From assembly GCF_017301635.1 (NCBI RefSeq), contig NZ_CP071091.1:1393001-1457000 (forward strand): a stretch of DNA of 64,000 nucleotides, in the 5' to 3' direction. Below, piece after piece: positions 38,241-48,427 of the stretch. Position 1 is the first letter of the stretch; the number at the start of each line of letters is the position of its first letter. This DNA is from Myxococcus landrumus. Its GTDB lineage: Bacteria > Myxococcota > Myxococcia > Myxococcales > Myxococcaceae. Both the position numbers and the translations under genes were made by a program. The notes below the pieces were generated by a model. The model had not been told where the DNA came from and did not search any database. It saw nothing but the letters and a program-made list of their open reading frames with translations.

Positions 38241-38762
38241 ATGGATTCGCACTACGACATGGTGATGAAGGCCCGCGAGGGCGCGGACCCGAACGCGACG
38301 CGGCTGTACTTCGCGTACTCCACCATCCTGGACCGGGCCGCGTTCGAGGAGTGGCGGCAGCAGCACTCCTACGGCTTCTTCGACTTGCCCGAGGGCCGGC
38401 TGGCCGAGGCGGTGGACGTGGACCTGGTCTACGACTTCCCGTCGCGCTGGTGGGGCGGCCGGGTGGCGGGGCTGGCGGATGTGCCAGGGGGACGGATTTT
38501 CGGGCGCCTGTTCGAGATTCGCGGGCAGGACTGGCCCATCGTCCAGCACAAGGAAGGCTTCGTGACGGGGATGTGCGTCGAGCGCGCGGTGAAGGTGCTC
38601 GTGGACGGGCAGGCCGTGGAGGCCACCGCGTTCGTCACCAACCCTCGGCGTGCCTCGCAGGACGGTCCGGTGAGCCCGCGCTTCGTGGAGGCGCTGGTCC
38701 GGGGCGCGCAGGCCGCGGGTCTTCCCCCGGACTACGTGGAGCGCCTCAAGCGCGGTCCCTGA
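38241..38762 (+). CDS. gamma-glutamylcyclotransferase-like (GGCT/AIG2) protein
   Basis: 173 aa from ATG 38241, third in the operon 11 bp after the regulator stop. RLYFAYSTILDRAAFEEW resembles the YGxN/S-like glycine/serine substrate loop in this fold (here FAYSTILD), and GRLFEIRGQDWPIVQHKEG matches the strand-loop of GGCT proteins with a carboxylate as general base. Substrate (gamma-glutamyl amine or protein cross-link) unknown. The 3' end overlaps the readthrough tail of a LysR pseudogene on the other strand. Confidence 0.72.
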   Translation: MDSHYDMVMKAREGADPNATRLYFAYSTILDRAAFEEWRQQHSYGFFDLPEGRLAEAVDVDLVYDFPSRWWGGRVAGLADVPGGRIFGRLFEIRGQDWPIVQHKEGFVTGMCVERAVKVLVDGQAVEATAFVTNPRRASQDGPVSPRFVEALVRGAQAAGLPPDYVERLKRGP

Positions 38763-39100
38763 CGGGGTCGTGAGCTCCGCCGCGACGGCGTGCTGAGTCG
38801 CGGACGACGTCCCGCAGGAATCGGACGGCTCCGTCGACGTCGGCGCGGCGGTGCTAGACTTGGCGGACCTCGACGGCGTTGAGGGTGACGGGTGGCTTGA
38901 AGACGCGCAGGGGCCACCGCGCCGCGAAGGCACGCACCAGCCGGCTGGGGAGCGTGGCGACGCAGTCGGTCTCCAGGACCGCCAGCGGGATGGAGGAGAA
39001 GTAGGGGAGCGCGACTTGCACCGTGCGGGCGCGCCCCTGCTTCGCCAGCGCCTGGTCCACCTCGGTGTGGATGGCTGGACGGCCCGCGACGGCTGGGCCC
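38746..39100 (-). pseudogene. LysR-type regulator, C-terminal fragment with amber codon
   Basis: Reading leftward, the frame gives VDQALAKQGRARTVQVALP, YFSSIPLAVLETDCVATLPS and RPLRVFKPPVTL-like text typical of the effector domain of LysR regulators. The frame is stopped by TAG at 38856-38854 where family members have Trp before H-R-R-x-D; beyond the stop the same frame continues HRRADVDGAVRFLRDVV, the usual LysR C-terminus. The N-terminal HTH and half of the effector domain are missing. So it is a remnant with at least a truncation and a nonsense mutation. Next to it on the other strand is a glyoxalase-fold remnant. Confidence 0.75.
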
Positions 39101-39215
39101 GCCGGGACAGGCGTCGGTGTATTTCTCGGACCCGTCCGGCAACACGCTGGAGCTGGTCACCCTGGGATACACCGGGCGGCGCTCGAGGGGTCCCCGGATG
39201 TGGCGGTCCTCGGGT
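39060..39215 (+). pseudogene. VOC/glyoxalase-fold C-terminal remnant
   Basis: In the frame through 39081, the text GPRRLGPPGQASVYFSDPSG continues NTLELVTLGYTG, which is the C-terminal metal-binding strand of vicinal-oxygen-chelate proteins (Glu in LEL). No upstream part of the domain is left and the frame continues into unrelated sequence. It begins where the opposing LysR fragment loses its N-terminus, so both genes were probably lost in one rearrangement. Confidence 0.7.
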
Positions 39216-39266
39216 GGTAGACGTCGTGCCGGGTCGCGCGGTGATGCCCAGGTTCCTTCCGCGACC

Positions 39267-39362
39267 ATGTTCTTCTTCTTCTCGAACCGGCTGGGCTGCC
39301 TGGGCAGCATCCTCGTCTCGGTGGGGCTGAGCCTCCTGCTCTACCTCCTGCTCAGGGGCTGA
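39267..39362 (+). CDS. 31-residue single-pass membrane protein
   Basis: ATG 39267 to TGA 39362 encodes MFFFFSNRLGCLGSILVSVG followed by a Leu-rich end LSLLLYLLLRG. I recall very similar SNRLGCLGS-type micro-proteins of about 30 residues in many high-GC bacteria, so this is likely a real conserved small protein in the inner membrane. It starts about 50 bp after the VOC remnant. No function known. Confidence 0.6.
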   Translation: MFFFFSNRLGCLGSILVSVGLSLLLYLLLRG

Positions 39363-39379
39363 CCGAGGGGATGGGGGCT

Positions 39380-39589
39380 TCAGGGCTCCCCGCGCCAGAG
39401 GTCGTCTTCATCCTCGTCCTGCAACGGATGAAGGGTGACGTGGGCACCGTCCTTGTCCGGAGTGCTCCGAGCCGCCTCGGCTTCGGCCGGGGTTCGCGGC
39501 GCACGCTCGGAGAAGTCATCCCCCTGGAGGTGGCGCTGGCGCTGCTCGCTGGTGCCGCCGTACCCCTCGGCGATCTTCTTTCGGGCCAT
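39380..39589 (-). CDS. small acidic-tailed protein, unknown
   Basis: 69 aa from ATG 39589 with GAAGGAAC 5 nt upstream. N-terminus MARKKIAEGYGGTSEQRQRH is basic; the tail (DEDEDDLW) is very acidic. No known domain. Conserved-looking composition, a good RBS and a start positioned at the edge of the repeat region suggest a real gene, possibly DNA- or protein-binding. Convergent with the micro-membrane-protein gene, 17 bp apart. Confidence 0.55.
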   Translation of the reverse strand: MARKKIAEGYGGTSEQRQRHLQGDDFSERAPRTPAEAEAARSTPDKDGAHVTLHPLQDEDEDDLWRGEP

Positions 39590-39727
39590 GGTGTGTTCCT
39601 TCGGCGCGGGTTGGGTCTTCCTACGCTGGGGGCTCCTCCCCGGAGTCGCAATCCGCCGGGCAGGGGAGGGCTCCCATCCTCCCAGGCTGGAGGGCGCGCC
39701 GGGAGTTGGATCAGCCAGGATCAGAAT

Positions 39728-39990
39728 GGCAATGCCTACATGAACAAAGTGTCAGTCATTTCCGAACCCCCGCAAGCCTGGAATTGTCGAGAAGTTTTCA
39801 AGGCTTGAGCGATATTCCCAGGCGCCGCCGAGGTGCTCCCAATACTGAACGCATCCTCAGTTATTTTCAGGACGTCCAGACGGACGCCATCGTGGATCAA
39901 AACAGGGCAATGCCTACATGCTCGGATGTTTAGTGATTTTTCCGAGGGCAAAGAGGCCGGGCGAAAGGGCAATGCCTACATGCTCGGATG
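39728..39990. repeat. three direct repeats with core GGCAATGCCTACATG
   Basis: The 15-bp core occurs at 39728-39742, 39906-39920 and 39968-39982. The second and third copies share a longer 24-bp identity including CTCGGATG. All three are followed by a similar T-rich run (CAGTCATTTCC, TAGTGATTTTTCC, CAGGCATTTCCC). The core holds the palindrome GGCAATGCC. Spacing is 178 and 62 bp. Not CRISPR-like. Confidence 0.7.
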
Positions 39991-40032
39991 ATCAGGCATT
40001 TCCCGCACCCACTTCCCCTGTGGGTTCACCTG

Positions 40033-40066
40033 AGACATGATTAAAGACAGACATAATTCATGTCTG
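40033..40066 (+). promoter_or_regulatory. operator-like dyad before the nucleoside hydrolase gene
   Basis: CAGACAT (40048-40054), AATTC, ATGTCTG (40060-40066) is a perfect 7-5-7 palindrome in AT-rich DNA, 41 bp before the ATG at 40108. A further half-site AGACATGA lies at 40033-40040. It is well placed for a repressor or activator of the hydrolase gene. Confidence 0.55.
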
Positions 40067-40107
40067 CAATTGACTGAAGTTTGAGTTGTGATTGAGGGGC
40101 GGCCCCG

Positions 40108-41022
40108 ATGCGACAAGATCTTGTCTTCGACATGGAGACGAGCGACCCAGACGATGCGCTCACGCTGTGCCTGTTGGCGACCCATCCCGCGGTCGTCCTT
40201 CGGGCCGTCACGGTGACGCCGGGCACTCGGGCGCAGGTGGGGATGGTGAGGCACCTGCTCGCGCGGGCGGGACGAAGTGATGTCCCCGTGGGGGCGCGCA
40301 ATCCGGAGTCCGAGAAGGAGAGCCTGTCCGCGTTCCACACCAAGTGGTTGGGGCCCTTGGCTCCGTCTGCTCCGGATTCACTGGCGCACGAGTTGCTCGC
40401 GGCCACGCTGCACCAGTACCCGGAGGCAACGCTGGTGACGGGCGCGCCCCTGCAGAACCTGCGGCTGTTGCTGGAGAATCACCCCGAGGCGCGGCTGCGA
40501 AGGTGGGTGGCGCAGGGCGGCTTCGCGGGTGACAACCTCGTGGCTCCAGAGCATCGCCTGGCCAAGTTCGAAGGGAAGCGCACGTGCCCGACCTTCAACT
40601 TCAATGGGGACCCGAAGGGCGCGCTGCTGGCCCTGTCCTCGGAGCGGGTGGGCCGCCGCGAGCTGGTGTCCAAGAACGTCACGCATGGTGTGGCGTATGA
40701 CGAAGCCTTCCACGAGCGCGTGCGGCCTCATCACACGAAGACAGCGGGGCTGGCCCTCGTCTTCGAGGCGATGGAGCGCTACTTGAAAGCCAAGCCCGAG
40801 GGAAAGCTGCTGCACGACCCCATCGCGGCGTGTGCGGCCATCGACCCGGGCATCGTCACCTGGGCCGAGGTGGAGATGGTGCGTGCGCGAGGGGAGTGGG
40901 GCGCCGAGCCCGCTCAGGGGACTGGCACCTTCATCTCGGTGGCGCTGGACCGGGAGCGCTTCTTCCACACCTTCGTGGGAGAGGCTCCCGGCCTGGCCAC
41001 GGGAGCCGTCAGCCCGGCGTGA
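40108..41022 (+). CDS. inosine-uridine nucleoside hydrolase family protein
   Basis: 304 aa from ATG 40108 with GAGGGG upstream. The N-terminal calcium-binding motif reads FDMETSDPDDALTL instead of the canonical DTDPGIDDA; the Asp triad is kept in altered spacing. FNFNGDPKGALLAL matches the F-N-x-x-x-D-P substrate segment, and LLHDPIAACAAIDP the C-terminal His-Asp-Pro. Members hydrolyse the N-glycosidic bond of ribonucleosides. The altered metal loop suggests a divergent substrate. It is a single gene with its own dyad, convergent with glgB (14-bp overlap). Confidence 0.82.
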   Translation: MRQDLVFDMETSDPDDALTLCLLATHPAVVLRAVTVTPGTRAQVGMVRHLLARAGRSDVPVGARNPESEKESLSAFHTKWLGPLAPSAPDSLAHELLAATLHQYPEATLVTGAPLQNLRLLLENHPEARLRRWVAQGGFAGDNLVAPEHRLAKFEGKRTCPTFNFNGDPKGALLALSSERVGRRELVSKNVTHGVAYDEAFHERVRPHHTKTAGLALVFEAMERYLKAKPEGKLLHDPIAACAAIDPGIVTWAEVEMVRARGEWGAEPAQGTGTFISVALDRERFFHTFVGEAPGLATGAVSPA

Positions 41023-43213
41023 ACCACATCACGGACAACGGGGGCAGGGTGAGTAGCGCCGACGCGGGTTGCCCATCCCAACCCGTGGCCTCCGTGCGGA
41101 GCTGGCCCATGTTGCCTACGTTGGAGCCGCCGTATTCGCTCGCGTCGGTGTTGAGCACCTCCACGTAGCCGCCGTGCAGCGGGAAGCCCACGCGGAAGTT
41201 CTCGCGCACGGCGGGGGAGAGGTTGGCCACGCAGACGACGTGGCGCCCGGGCTGACGCGAGCGGCGGACGAACGCGAGCACGTTGTCGGATGCGGCGTCG
41301 GGCTGGAGCCACTGGAAGCCCACGGGCTCGTTGTCCGCGTCGTAGAGCGCCGGCAGCTCCTTGTAGATGCGGTTCAACGTCGCCACCAGGCGCTGGATGC
41401 CCAGGTGTCCTGGGTCCTTCGTCAGGTGCCAGTCCAGGCTCTTGTCGTGGTTCCACTCCGCGGGCTGGCCGAACTCGCCGCCCATGAAGAGCAGCTTCTT
41501 GCCCGGGTGGGCCCACATCCAGGCGAACAGCGCGCGCAGGTTGGCCCGCTTCTGCCAGGGGTCTCCCGGCATGCGCCCGTAGAGACTGCCCTTGCCGTGC
41601 ACCACCTCGTCATGGCTCAGCGGCAACATGAAGTGCTCGCTGAACGCATACAGCAACCCGAAGGTGAGCTGGTTGTGGTGGTACTGCCGGTAGATGGGGT
41701 CCTTGGAGAAGTACGACAGCGTGTCGTGCATCCAGCCCATGTTCCACTTGAAGTGGAAGCCCAGGCCGCCTTCGCTCGTGGGCGAGGAGACCTTGGGCCA
41801 GGCGGTGGACTCCTCGGCGATGACCACCACGCCGGGGTGCTTGCGGCGCACGGTGTCGTTGAGCTCGCGCAGGAACTGGATGGCCTCCTCGTTCTCGCGG
41901 CCGCCCCAGCGGTTGGGAATCCACTCGCCCTGCTTGCGGCTGTAGTCGAGGTAGAGCATCGACGCGACCGCGTCCACGCGCAGTCCGTCGATGTGGTACT
42001 CCTCAATCCAGAACAGCGCGTTGGCGATGAGGAAGTTGCGCACCTCGTTGCGGCCGAAGTTGAAGACCAGCGTGCCCCAGTCCGGCTGCGCGCCCTTGCG
42101 CGGGTCCGAGTGCTCGTACAGCGACGTGCCATCGAACTCGCCCAGCGCGTGGGAGTCCCGGGGGAAGTGTCCGGGCACCCAGTCGATGATGACGCCGATG
42201 CCTTCCTTGTGCAGGTGGTCCACCAGGAACCGGAAGTCGTCCGGGTGGCCGTAGCGGGCCGTGGGCGCGTAGTAGCCGCTGACCTGGTAGCCCCAGGAGC
42301 CGCCGTAGGGGTACTCGGCCACGGGGAGCAGCTCCACGTGGGTGAAGCCCATGTGCTTGACGTACTCCGCCAGGGCGGGCGCCAGCTCGCGGTACGTCAT
42401 GGGCCGGTCGCCATCCTCCACCACGTGGCGCCAGCTCCCCAGGTGCACCTCGTACACGCTCCACGGATGCCTCGCGACATCACCGCGCTGGCTGCGCGCC
42501 TCGAGCCACGCGGCGTCTTCCCAGCGGTGGTGTCCCAGGTCATGCACCACGGACGCGGTGGAGGGCGGCACCTCCGTGCGGAACGCGAACGGGTCCGCCT
42601 TCAACAAGCGCGGGCCGCCTTGGCCCGGGCGAATCTCGAACTTGTAGCGAGTCCCTTCGCCCACCTCGGGGACGAACAGCTCCCAGATGCCGGAGGCCCC
42701 CATGCGGCGCATCGCATGCAACCGCCCGTCCCAGCTGTTGAAGTCGCCCACCACGGAGACTCCCGCGGCGGTGGGCGCCCAGACGGCGAACGACACGCCC
42801 TTGGTGCCGTTGTGGTGGATGAGGTGCGCGCCCATGCGCTCCCAGAGCCGCTCGTGGCGGCCCTCGCCCGCGTAGTACAGGTCCATCTCCCCGAGCGTGG
42901 GCAGGAAGCTGTACGGGTCCCTCAGCTTGAAGACGCGCTTGCCTGGATACTCCACCTCCAGCAGGTAGCTGAAGGTCGACTTGCAGTTGTTGACGCGGGC
43001 CTCGAAGACACCGTCGTCGCGGTGCTCCATGGGGATGCGGTCTCCGCCGTCCCGCAGGACGTGGATGCTCACCGCGTCCGGGCGATAGGCGCGCACCACC
43101 ACGCCGTCCCCGTCCGGGTGGATGCCGAGCACCGAGTGGGGCTCCGGGTGCCGCAGCTCCACCACGCGCCGGACCTCTGTGTCGACGTGTGCCTTGTCCG
43201 CGGGCTTCCTCAC
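41009..43213 (-). CDS. glgB: 1,4-alpha-glucan branching enzyme
   Basis: 734 aa from a GTG start at 43213 that overlaps the maltokinase stop (GTGA). Two N-terminal CBM48-type domains (LGIHPDGDGVVVRAYRPDA and VSFAVWAPTAAGVSVVGDFN) precede a GH13_9 barrel with GLRVDAVASMLY (nucleophile Asp), VVIAEESTAWP (acid Glu) and LPLSHDEVVHGKGSL (third Asp). It introduces alpha-1,6 branches into the glucan made by GlgE. Last gene of the glgE-treS-mak-glgB operon. Confidence 0.97.
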   Translation of the reverse strand: MRKPADKAHVDTEVRRVVELRHPEPHSVLGIHPDGDGVVVRAYRPDAVSIHVLRDGGDRIPMEHRDDGVFEARVNNCKSTFSYLLEVEYPGKRVFKLRDPYSFLPTLGEMDLYYAGEGRHERLWERMGAHLIHHNGTKGVSFAVWAPTAAGVSVVGDFNSWDGRLHAMRRMGASGIWELFVPEVGEGTRYKFEIRPGQGGPRLLKADPFAFRTEVPPSTASVVHDLGHHRWEDAAWLEARSQRGDVARHPWSVYEVHLGSWRHVVEDGDRPMTYRELAPALAEYVKHMGFTHVELLPVAEYPYGGSWGYQVSGYYAPTARYGHPDDFRFLVDHLHKEGIGVIIDWVPGHFPRDSHALGEFDGTSLYEHSDPRKGAQPDWGTLVFNFGRNEVRNFLIANALFWIEEYHIDGLRVDAVASMLYLDYSRKQGEWIPNRWGGRENEEAIQFLRELNDTVRRKHPGVVVIAEESTAWPKVSSPTSEGGLGFHFKWNMGWMHDTLSYFSKDPIYRQYHHNQLTFGLLYAFSEHFMLPLSHDEVVHGKGSLYGRMPGDPWQKRANLRALFAWMWAHPGKKLLFMGGEFGQPAEWNHDKSLDWHLTKDPGHLGIQRLVATLNRIYKELPALYDADNEPVGFQWLQPDAASDNVLAFVRRSRQPGRHVVCVANLSPAVRENFRVGFPLHGGYVEVLNTDASEYGGSNVGNMGQLRTEATGWDGQPASALLTLPPLSVMWFTPG

Positions 43214-44540
43214 GGGGACTCCTCCATCCGCAAGAGGGCCTCGACGGGGATTCGCACCCAGTCAGGCCGGTTCTGCATCTCATACCGCACTTCGTACAGG
43301 AGCTTCTCCAGCTCGAACGCGCGCAGCATCGTGTCGAAGGACGCCGGGTCCGCGGGCAGGAAGGCCGCCCCGAGCGTCGCCTTGCGATATCCCTCCAGGA
43401 ACGCGTCGCGGCTGGGGCCCACCCGTCCTCGAGGCGCGCCTCCCTCCAGCGCCACCGTGGCCTCCGCGTAGTCGAACGAGCGCAGCATCCCCGCCACGTC
43501 CCGCAGCGGGCTGTACTTCTCGCGGCGGGCCGTGAAGCTGCGCGCCGGCTCTCCCTCGAAGTCGAAGATGAGCCACTGGTTGTTGGCGCGCAGCACCTGG
43601 CCCAGGTGCATGTCCCCGTGGATGCGAATCTTCTGGCCGGACGGGCTCACGTGCGCGAGCCGCCGCGCGTAGTCGATGAGCCGCTCACGGCGGCCCTCCA
43701 GGTCCGTGTGCAGCCGGCCCGCCTCCGCCAGCGTCACCCCCAGCTCGCCGACGATGGAGGCGCTCCAGCGTTGCAGGTCCTCCTGGAGCAGGGGCTCGGG
43801 CGCGAAGGCCGCGTCGTCCATGGGGGCGGAGCCGAAGGCCCGGTGCAGGTCTCCCAGCCTCGCGCCCAGGTCCGCCATCTCGTCGAGGAAGGTGTCGCCC
43901 AACGGCCGCTCCACGCGCAGCCGGTCCAGCGTGTACTTCCAGCCATCCACCGCGTTGGGAATGAAGCGGTGGGCCAATGCCAGCGTCGCGCCCGCGGCGC
44001 CCTCCAGCCGCAGCGCGCCGAGCAGCGCGGGCGTGGCGCGGAAGGACGTGCGCGTGGCGAGGAAGCGTCCCACCTCGTGCTCCGGATTCACCCCCGCCTC
44101 CAGCTTGCGGATGATCTTCACGATGACCTTCTCACCCAGCACGATGGAGGTGTTGCTCTGCTCCACCATCAGCCTCCGCACCGCGAGGGGAGAGGGCAGG
44201 CCCAGCAGTCCCTCCGGGCCGCCAATCCACTCGCCGACGATGCGGCCCGACGCAGAGGGGAGCTGGGCGCCATCGCGGATGAGGTCGAACAGCGCGCGCA
44301 GGCAGTCGTCGTCCTCGAGCGCGTCCCGCACGCCATCCGCCGCGGTCTTCACGGGCAGGAGGTAGCGCTCGGGTTGTCCCAGCTCGTACATGACCTCCAC
44401 CACGGCCAGGGACATGCTGCATGGCCCGGCCGCCACGTTGGCGTGGTCCACCACGGTGACGTGCTTGATGGGCCAGGCCTTGCCCGCGAACCAGCGCTGG
44501 CTCTTGAGGTACTCCGGCAGTTTCGTCAGATCCAACGTCG

Positions 44541-44544
<4 letters not shown>
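43210..44544 (-). CDS. mak: maltokinase
   Basis: 444 aa from ATG 44544, four bases inside the treS end; the frame is open further but treS covers it. Kinase features: N-terminal cap ([17 protein letters not shown]), [17 protein letters not shown] (catalytic loop HGDxHLxQ) and [12 protein letters not shown] (metal-binding DFEG). It phosphorylates maltose from TreS with ATP to maltose-1-phosphate, the GlgE donor. It stands alone, not fused to TreS as in many bacteria, and is translationally coupled on both sides. Confidence 0.95.
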
Positions 44545-46196
<1,652 letters not shown>

Positions 46197-46211
46197 ACGC
46201 CTCTCGGGTTG

Positions 46212-48206
46212 TCACTCGTAGTAGTCGAATGCGTGCTCGGTACGGCGGTATCGATAGACGGCCCACAGGGCCGCGGGTTGCTCGGGAGTCAGGCGCACCT
46301 GCACATGAGGGCCTTGCCATAGCGAGCGCTGGTCCGTCATCAACTCGTGCACCTGGTACGTCTCGTCCGGACGGGTTCCCAGCCAGTCCAGCGGCAGCCT
46401 CAAGAGGGCCTCCTGGGGCGCGTACGGGTCCAGGCTCACCGCGACGAGGACGGTGCTGGCGCCATCCGCGGAGCGCTTGCCGTAGAAGAGGACCCGCTCG
46501 TTGTTCGATTCGAAGAAGCGCAGGCTGTCGTAGGCGTGCAGCGCGGGCTGCGTGCGACGCGCGGCGTTGAGCCTCGCAATCCAGTCCCGGATGTTCCCCG
46601 GCCGGTCCCAGTCCCACGCCACCAACTGGTACTTCTCCGAGTCCAGGTACTCCTCCTTGCCCGGCAGCGGGCGGCCCTCACACAGCTCGAAGCCACAGTA
46701 CATCCCGTAGACCGAGGAGAGCGTCGCGGCAAGCGCGGAGCGCACCCGGAAGGCTCCGGGCCCCGCGTTCTGCAGCGCCTCCGGGAGGATGTCCGGCGTG
46801 TTGGGCCAGAGGTTGCCCCGGAAGTAGTCGGACACAGGCGGCTGGGTGAGCTCCTCCAGGTACTCCTGAAGCTCGGCCTTGAAGTTCCGCCACGTGAAGT
46901 ACGTGTACGACTGCGTGAAGCCCACCTTGCCCAGGGCCTTCATCACCTTGGGCCGCGTGAAGGCCTCGGAGAGGAACAACACGTCGGGGTGGTGCTCCTG
47001 CACGCGGCGGATGAGCCACTCCCAGAACTGGATGGGCTTGGTGTGGGGGTTGTCCACGCGGAACGTCCGCACGCCTTGCGCCACCCAGTGGAGCACCACC
47101 GACTCCAGCTCCGTCCACAGCGCCTCACGCGCGGGGCCCATCCAGTCGAAGTTGACGATGTCCTCGTAGCGCTTCGGCGGGTTCTCCGCCGTCTTGATGG
47201 TGCCGTCCGGCCGGTGCTGGAACCACTCCGGATGCTCCTTCACGTAGGGATGGTCCGGCGAGCATTGGAAGGCCAGGTCCAACGCCACCTCGATGCCGTG
47301 CGTGCTGGCGGCCTGCACGAAGTGGCGGAAGTCCTCGAGTGTTCCCAGCTTCGGATGCACCGCCTTGTGTCCACCTTCCGTCGCGCCGATGGCCCACGGG
47401 CTCCCCACGTCCTCCGGTCCCGCCTTCAGGCTGTTGTTCTTCCCCTTGCGCGCGGTGCGGCCAATGGGGTGGATGGGAGGAAGGTAGACGACGTCGAAGC
47501 CCAGGCCCTCGATGTACGGCAGCCACGCCTCCGCATCCTGGAAGGTGCCGTGTGTGACGCCATCGCGCTTCGCGGAGCGGGGGAAGAACTCGTACCACGC
47601 ACCGAAGCGCGCCTTCTCGCGGTCCGCGAACACCTCCAGCACCGGCTCGTGTCTCCGCGCCAGCGCCCGGTCCGGATGCGCCGACGCGATGTCCGCCAGC
47701 TCCGGCGACAGCGCCACCGCCAGCAGGTCCGGACTCGGCGGCTGACGCAGCCTCATGGCCGCCTCGGCGAGCACTCGCGCATCGTCCGCGTCCACCGGGC
47801 CCGCGCGGGCCGCGGCGCCCTCCAGCAGCGCGGCGCCCTCCAACAGCTCGCTGCGCACGTCCCGCCCCGCGTCCACCTTGCGCTTCAGCTCGGACGTCCA
47901 GGTCCGGAACAGGTCCGGCCAGGCTTCAATCGTGAACTCGTAGCGGCCGTTGCGGGCCAGGGGGAAGCGGGCCTCCCACGCGTCGTTGCCGAGCGGACGC
48001 ATGGGGACTTCGTGCCACTCGCTCTTCGCCTCGGGTGGAGTGCTCTGCCGCCAGCGGACGACGGCCGTGAGGACGTCATGGCCTTCCTTGAAGATGTCCG
48101 CGCGGACGGTGAGGTGCTCTCCGGCGATGCGCTTGACGGCGTGTCGACCACCGTCGACTTGGGGCTGGACTGACTCGATGAACACGCTCCCGATTCGGTC
48201 TCTCAT
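46212..48206 (-). CDS. glgE: alpha-1,4-glucan:maltose-1-phosphate maltosyltransferase
   Basis: 664 aa from ATG 48206. N-terminal beta domain and helical insert (about 1-190), GH13_3 barrel with FDVVYLPPIHPIGRTARKGK (family signature), RTFRVDNPHTKPIQFWEW (nucleophile Asp) and VLFLSEAFTRPKVM (acid Glu), then a C-terminal beta domain. It polymerises maltose-1-phosphate into linear alpha-1,4-glucan. First gene of the leftward operon; the 221-bp region upstream (48207-48427) also serves the ECF sigma gene. Confidence 0.97.
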   Translation of the reverse strand: MRDRIGSVFIESVQPQVDGGRHAVKRIAGEHLTVRADIFKEGHDVLTAVVRWRQSTPPEAKSEWHEVPMRPLGNDAWEARFPLARNGRYEFTIEAWPDLFRTWTSELKRKVDAGRDVRSELLEGAALLEGAAARAGPVDADDARVLAEAAMRLRQPPSPDLLAVALSPELADIASAHPDRALARRHEPVLEVFADREKARFGAWYEFFPRSAKRDGVTHGTFQDAEAWLPYIEGLGFDVVYLPPIHPIGRTARKGKNNSLKAGPEDVGSPWAIGATEGGHKAVHPKLGTLEDFRHFVQAASTHGIEVALDLAFQCSPDHPYVKEHPEWFQHRPDGTIKTAENPPKRYEDIVNFDWMGPAREALWTELESVVLHWVAQGVRTFRVDNPHTKPIQFWEWLIRRVQEHHPDVLFLSEAFTRPKVMKALGKVGFTQSYTYFTWRNFKAELQEYLEELTQPPVSDYFRGNLWPNTPDILPEALQNAGPGAFRVRSALAATLSSVYGMYCGFELCEGRPLPGKEEYLDSEKYQLVAWDWDRPGNIRDWIARLNAARRTQPALHAYDSLRFFESNNERVLFYGKRSADGASTVLVAVSLDPYAPQEALLRLPLDWLGTRPDETYQVHELMTDQRSLWQGPHVQVRLTPEQPAALWAVYRYRRTEHAFDYYE

Positions 48207-48391
48207 GTCGGCTCGCGGCCCTTATAGGTCTGAGGTTGTGGGAAGCCGGGCGGCGTGTCGCGCGGAGCCGTTGGTGAAGGACGGCGAAGACGTGGGCCGC
48301 GTTGGCTCGTGAACGTTAGGGACGAGGCCCCAGGGTGCCCAGCCACCGGGCCAGATGGGGCCGAGTGCCCGGCTGCCCATATTTGCCGCTG

Positions 48392-48417
48392 GGAACCGCC
48401 CTGTAATTTGCGGTATC
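48392..48417 (+). promoter_or_regulatory. candidate ECF-type promoter upstream of the ECF sigma gene
   Basis: GGAAC at 48392-48396 and GTATC at 48413-48417 are 16 bp apart, the layout of ECF-recognised promoters (GGAAC-type -35). It ends 10 bp before the start codon, so the transcript would be almost leaderless; autoregulation by the ECF factor is an inference. Confidence 0.35.
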
Positions 48418-48427
48418 CGGGAAAAGC

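Larger units (their letters stand above)
39590..40107. other. 518-bp gene-free region with repeats and dyads
   Basis: No ORF with family character was found. GC drops clearly after about 39720. It contains three direct repeats (39728-39990), an inverted repeat CAAGCCT/AGGCTTG at 39773-39779 and 39801-39807, and an operator-like dyad just before the nucleoside hydrolase. CTCCCC/GGGGAG arms near 39630-39670 could fold upstream of the small leftward gene. It follows a patch of pseudogenes and may be a recombination scar. Confidence 0.5.

Noticed and set aside
39728..39990. CRISPR array
   Set aside because: Only three unevenly spaced copies (178 and 62 bp) and no cas genes; repeat and spacer lengths do not fit.
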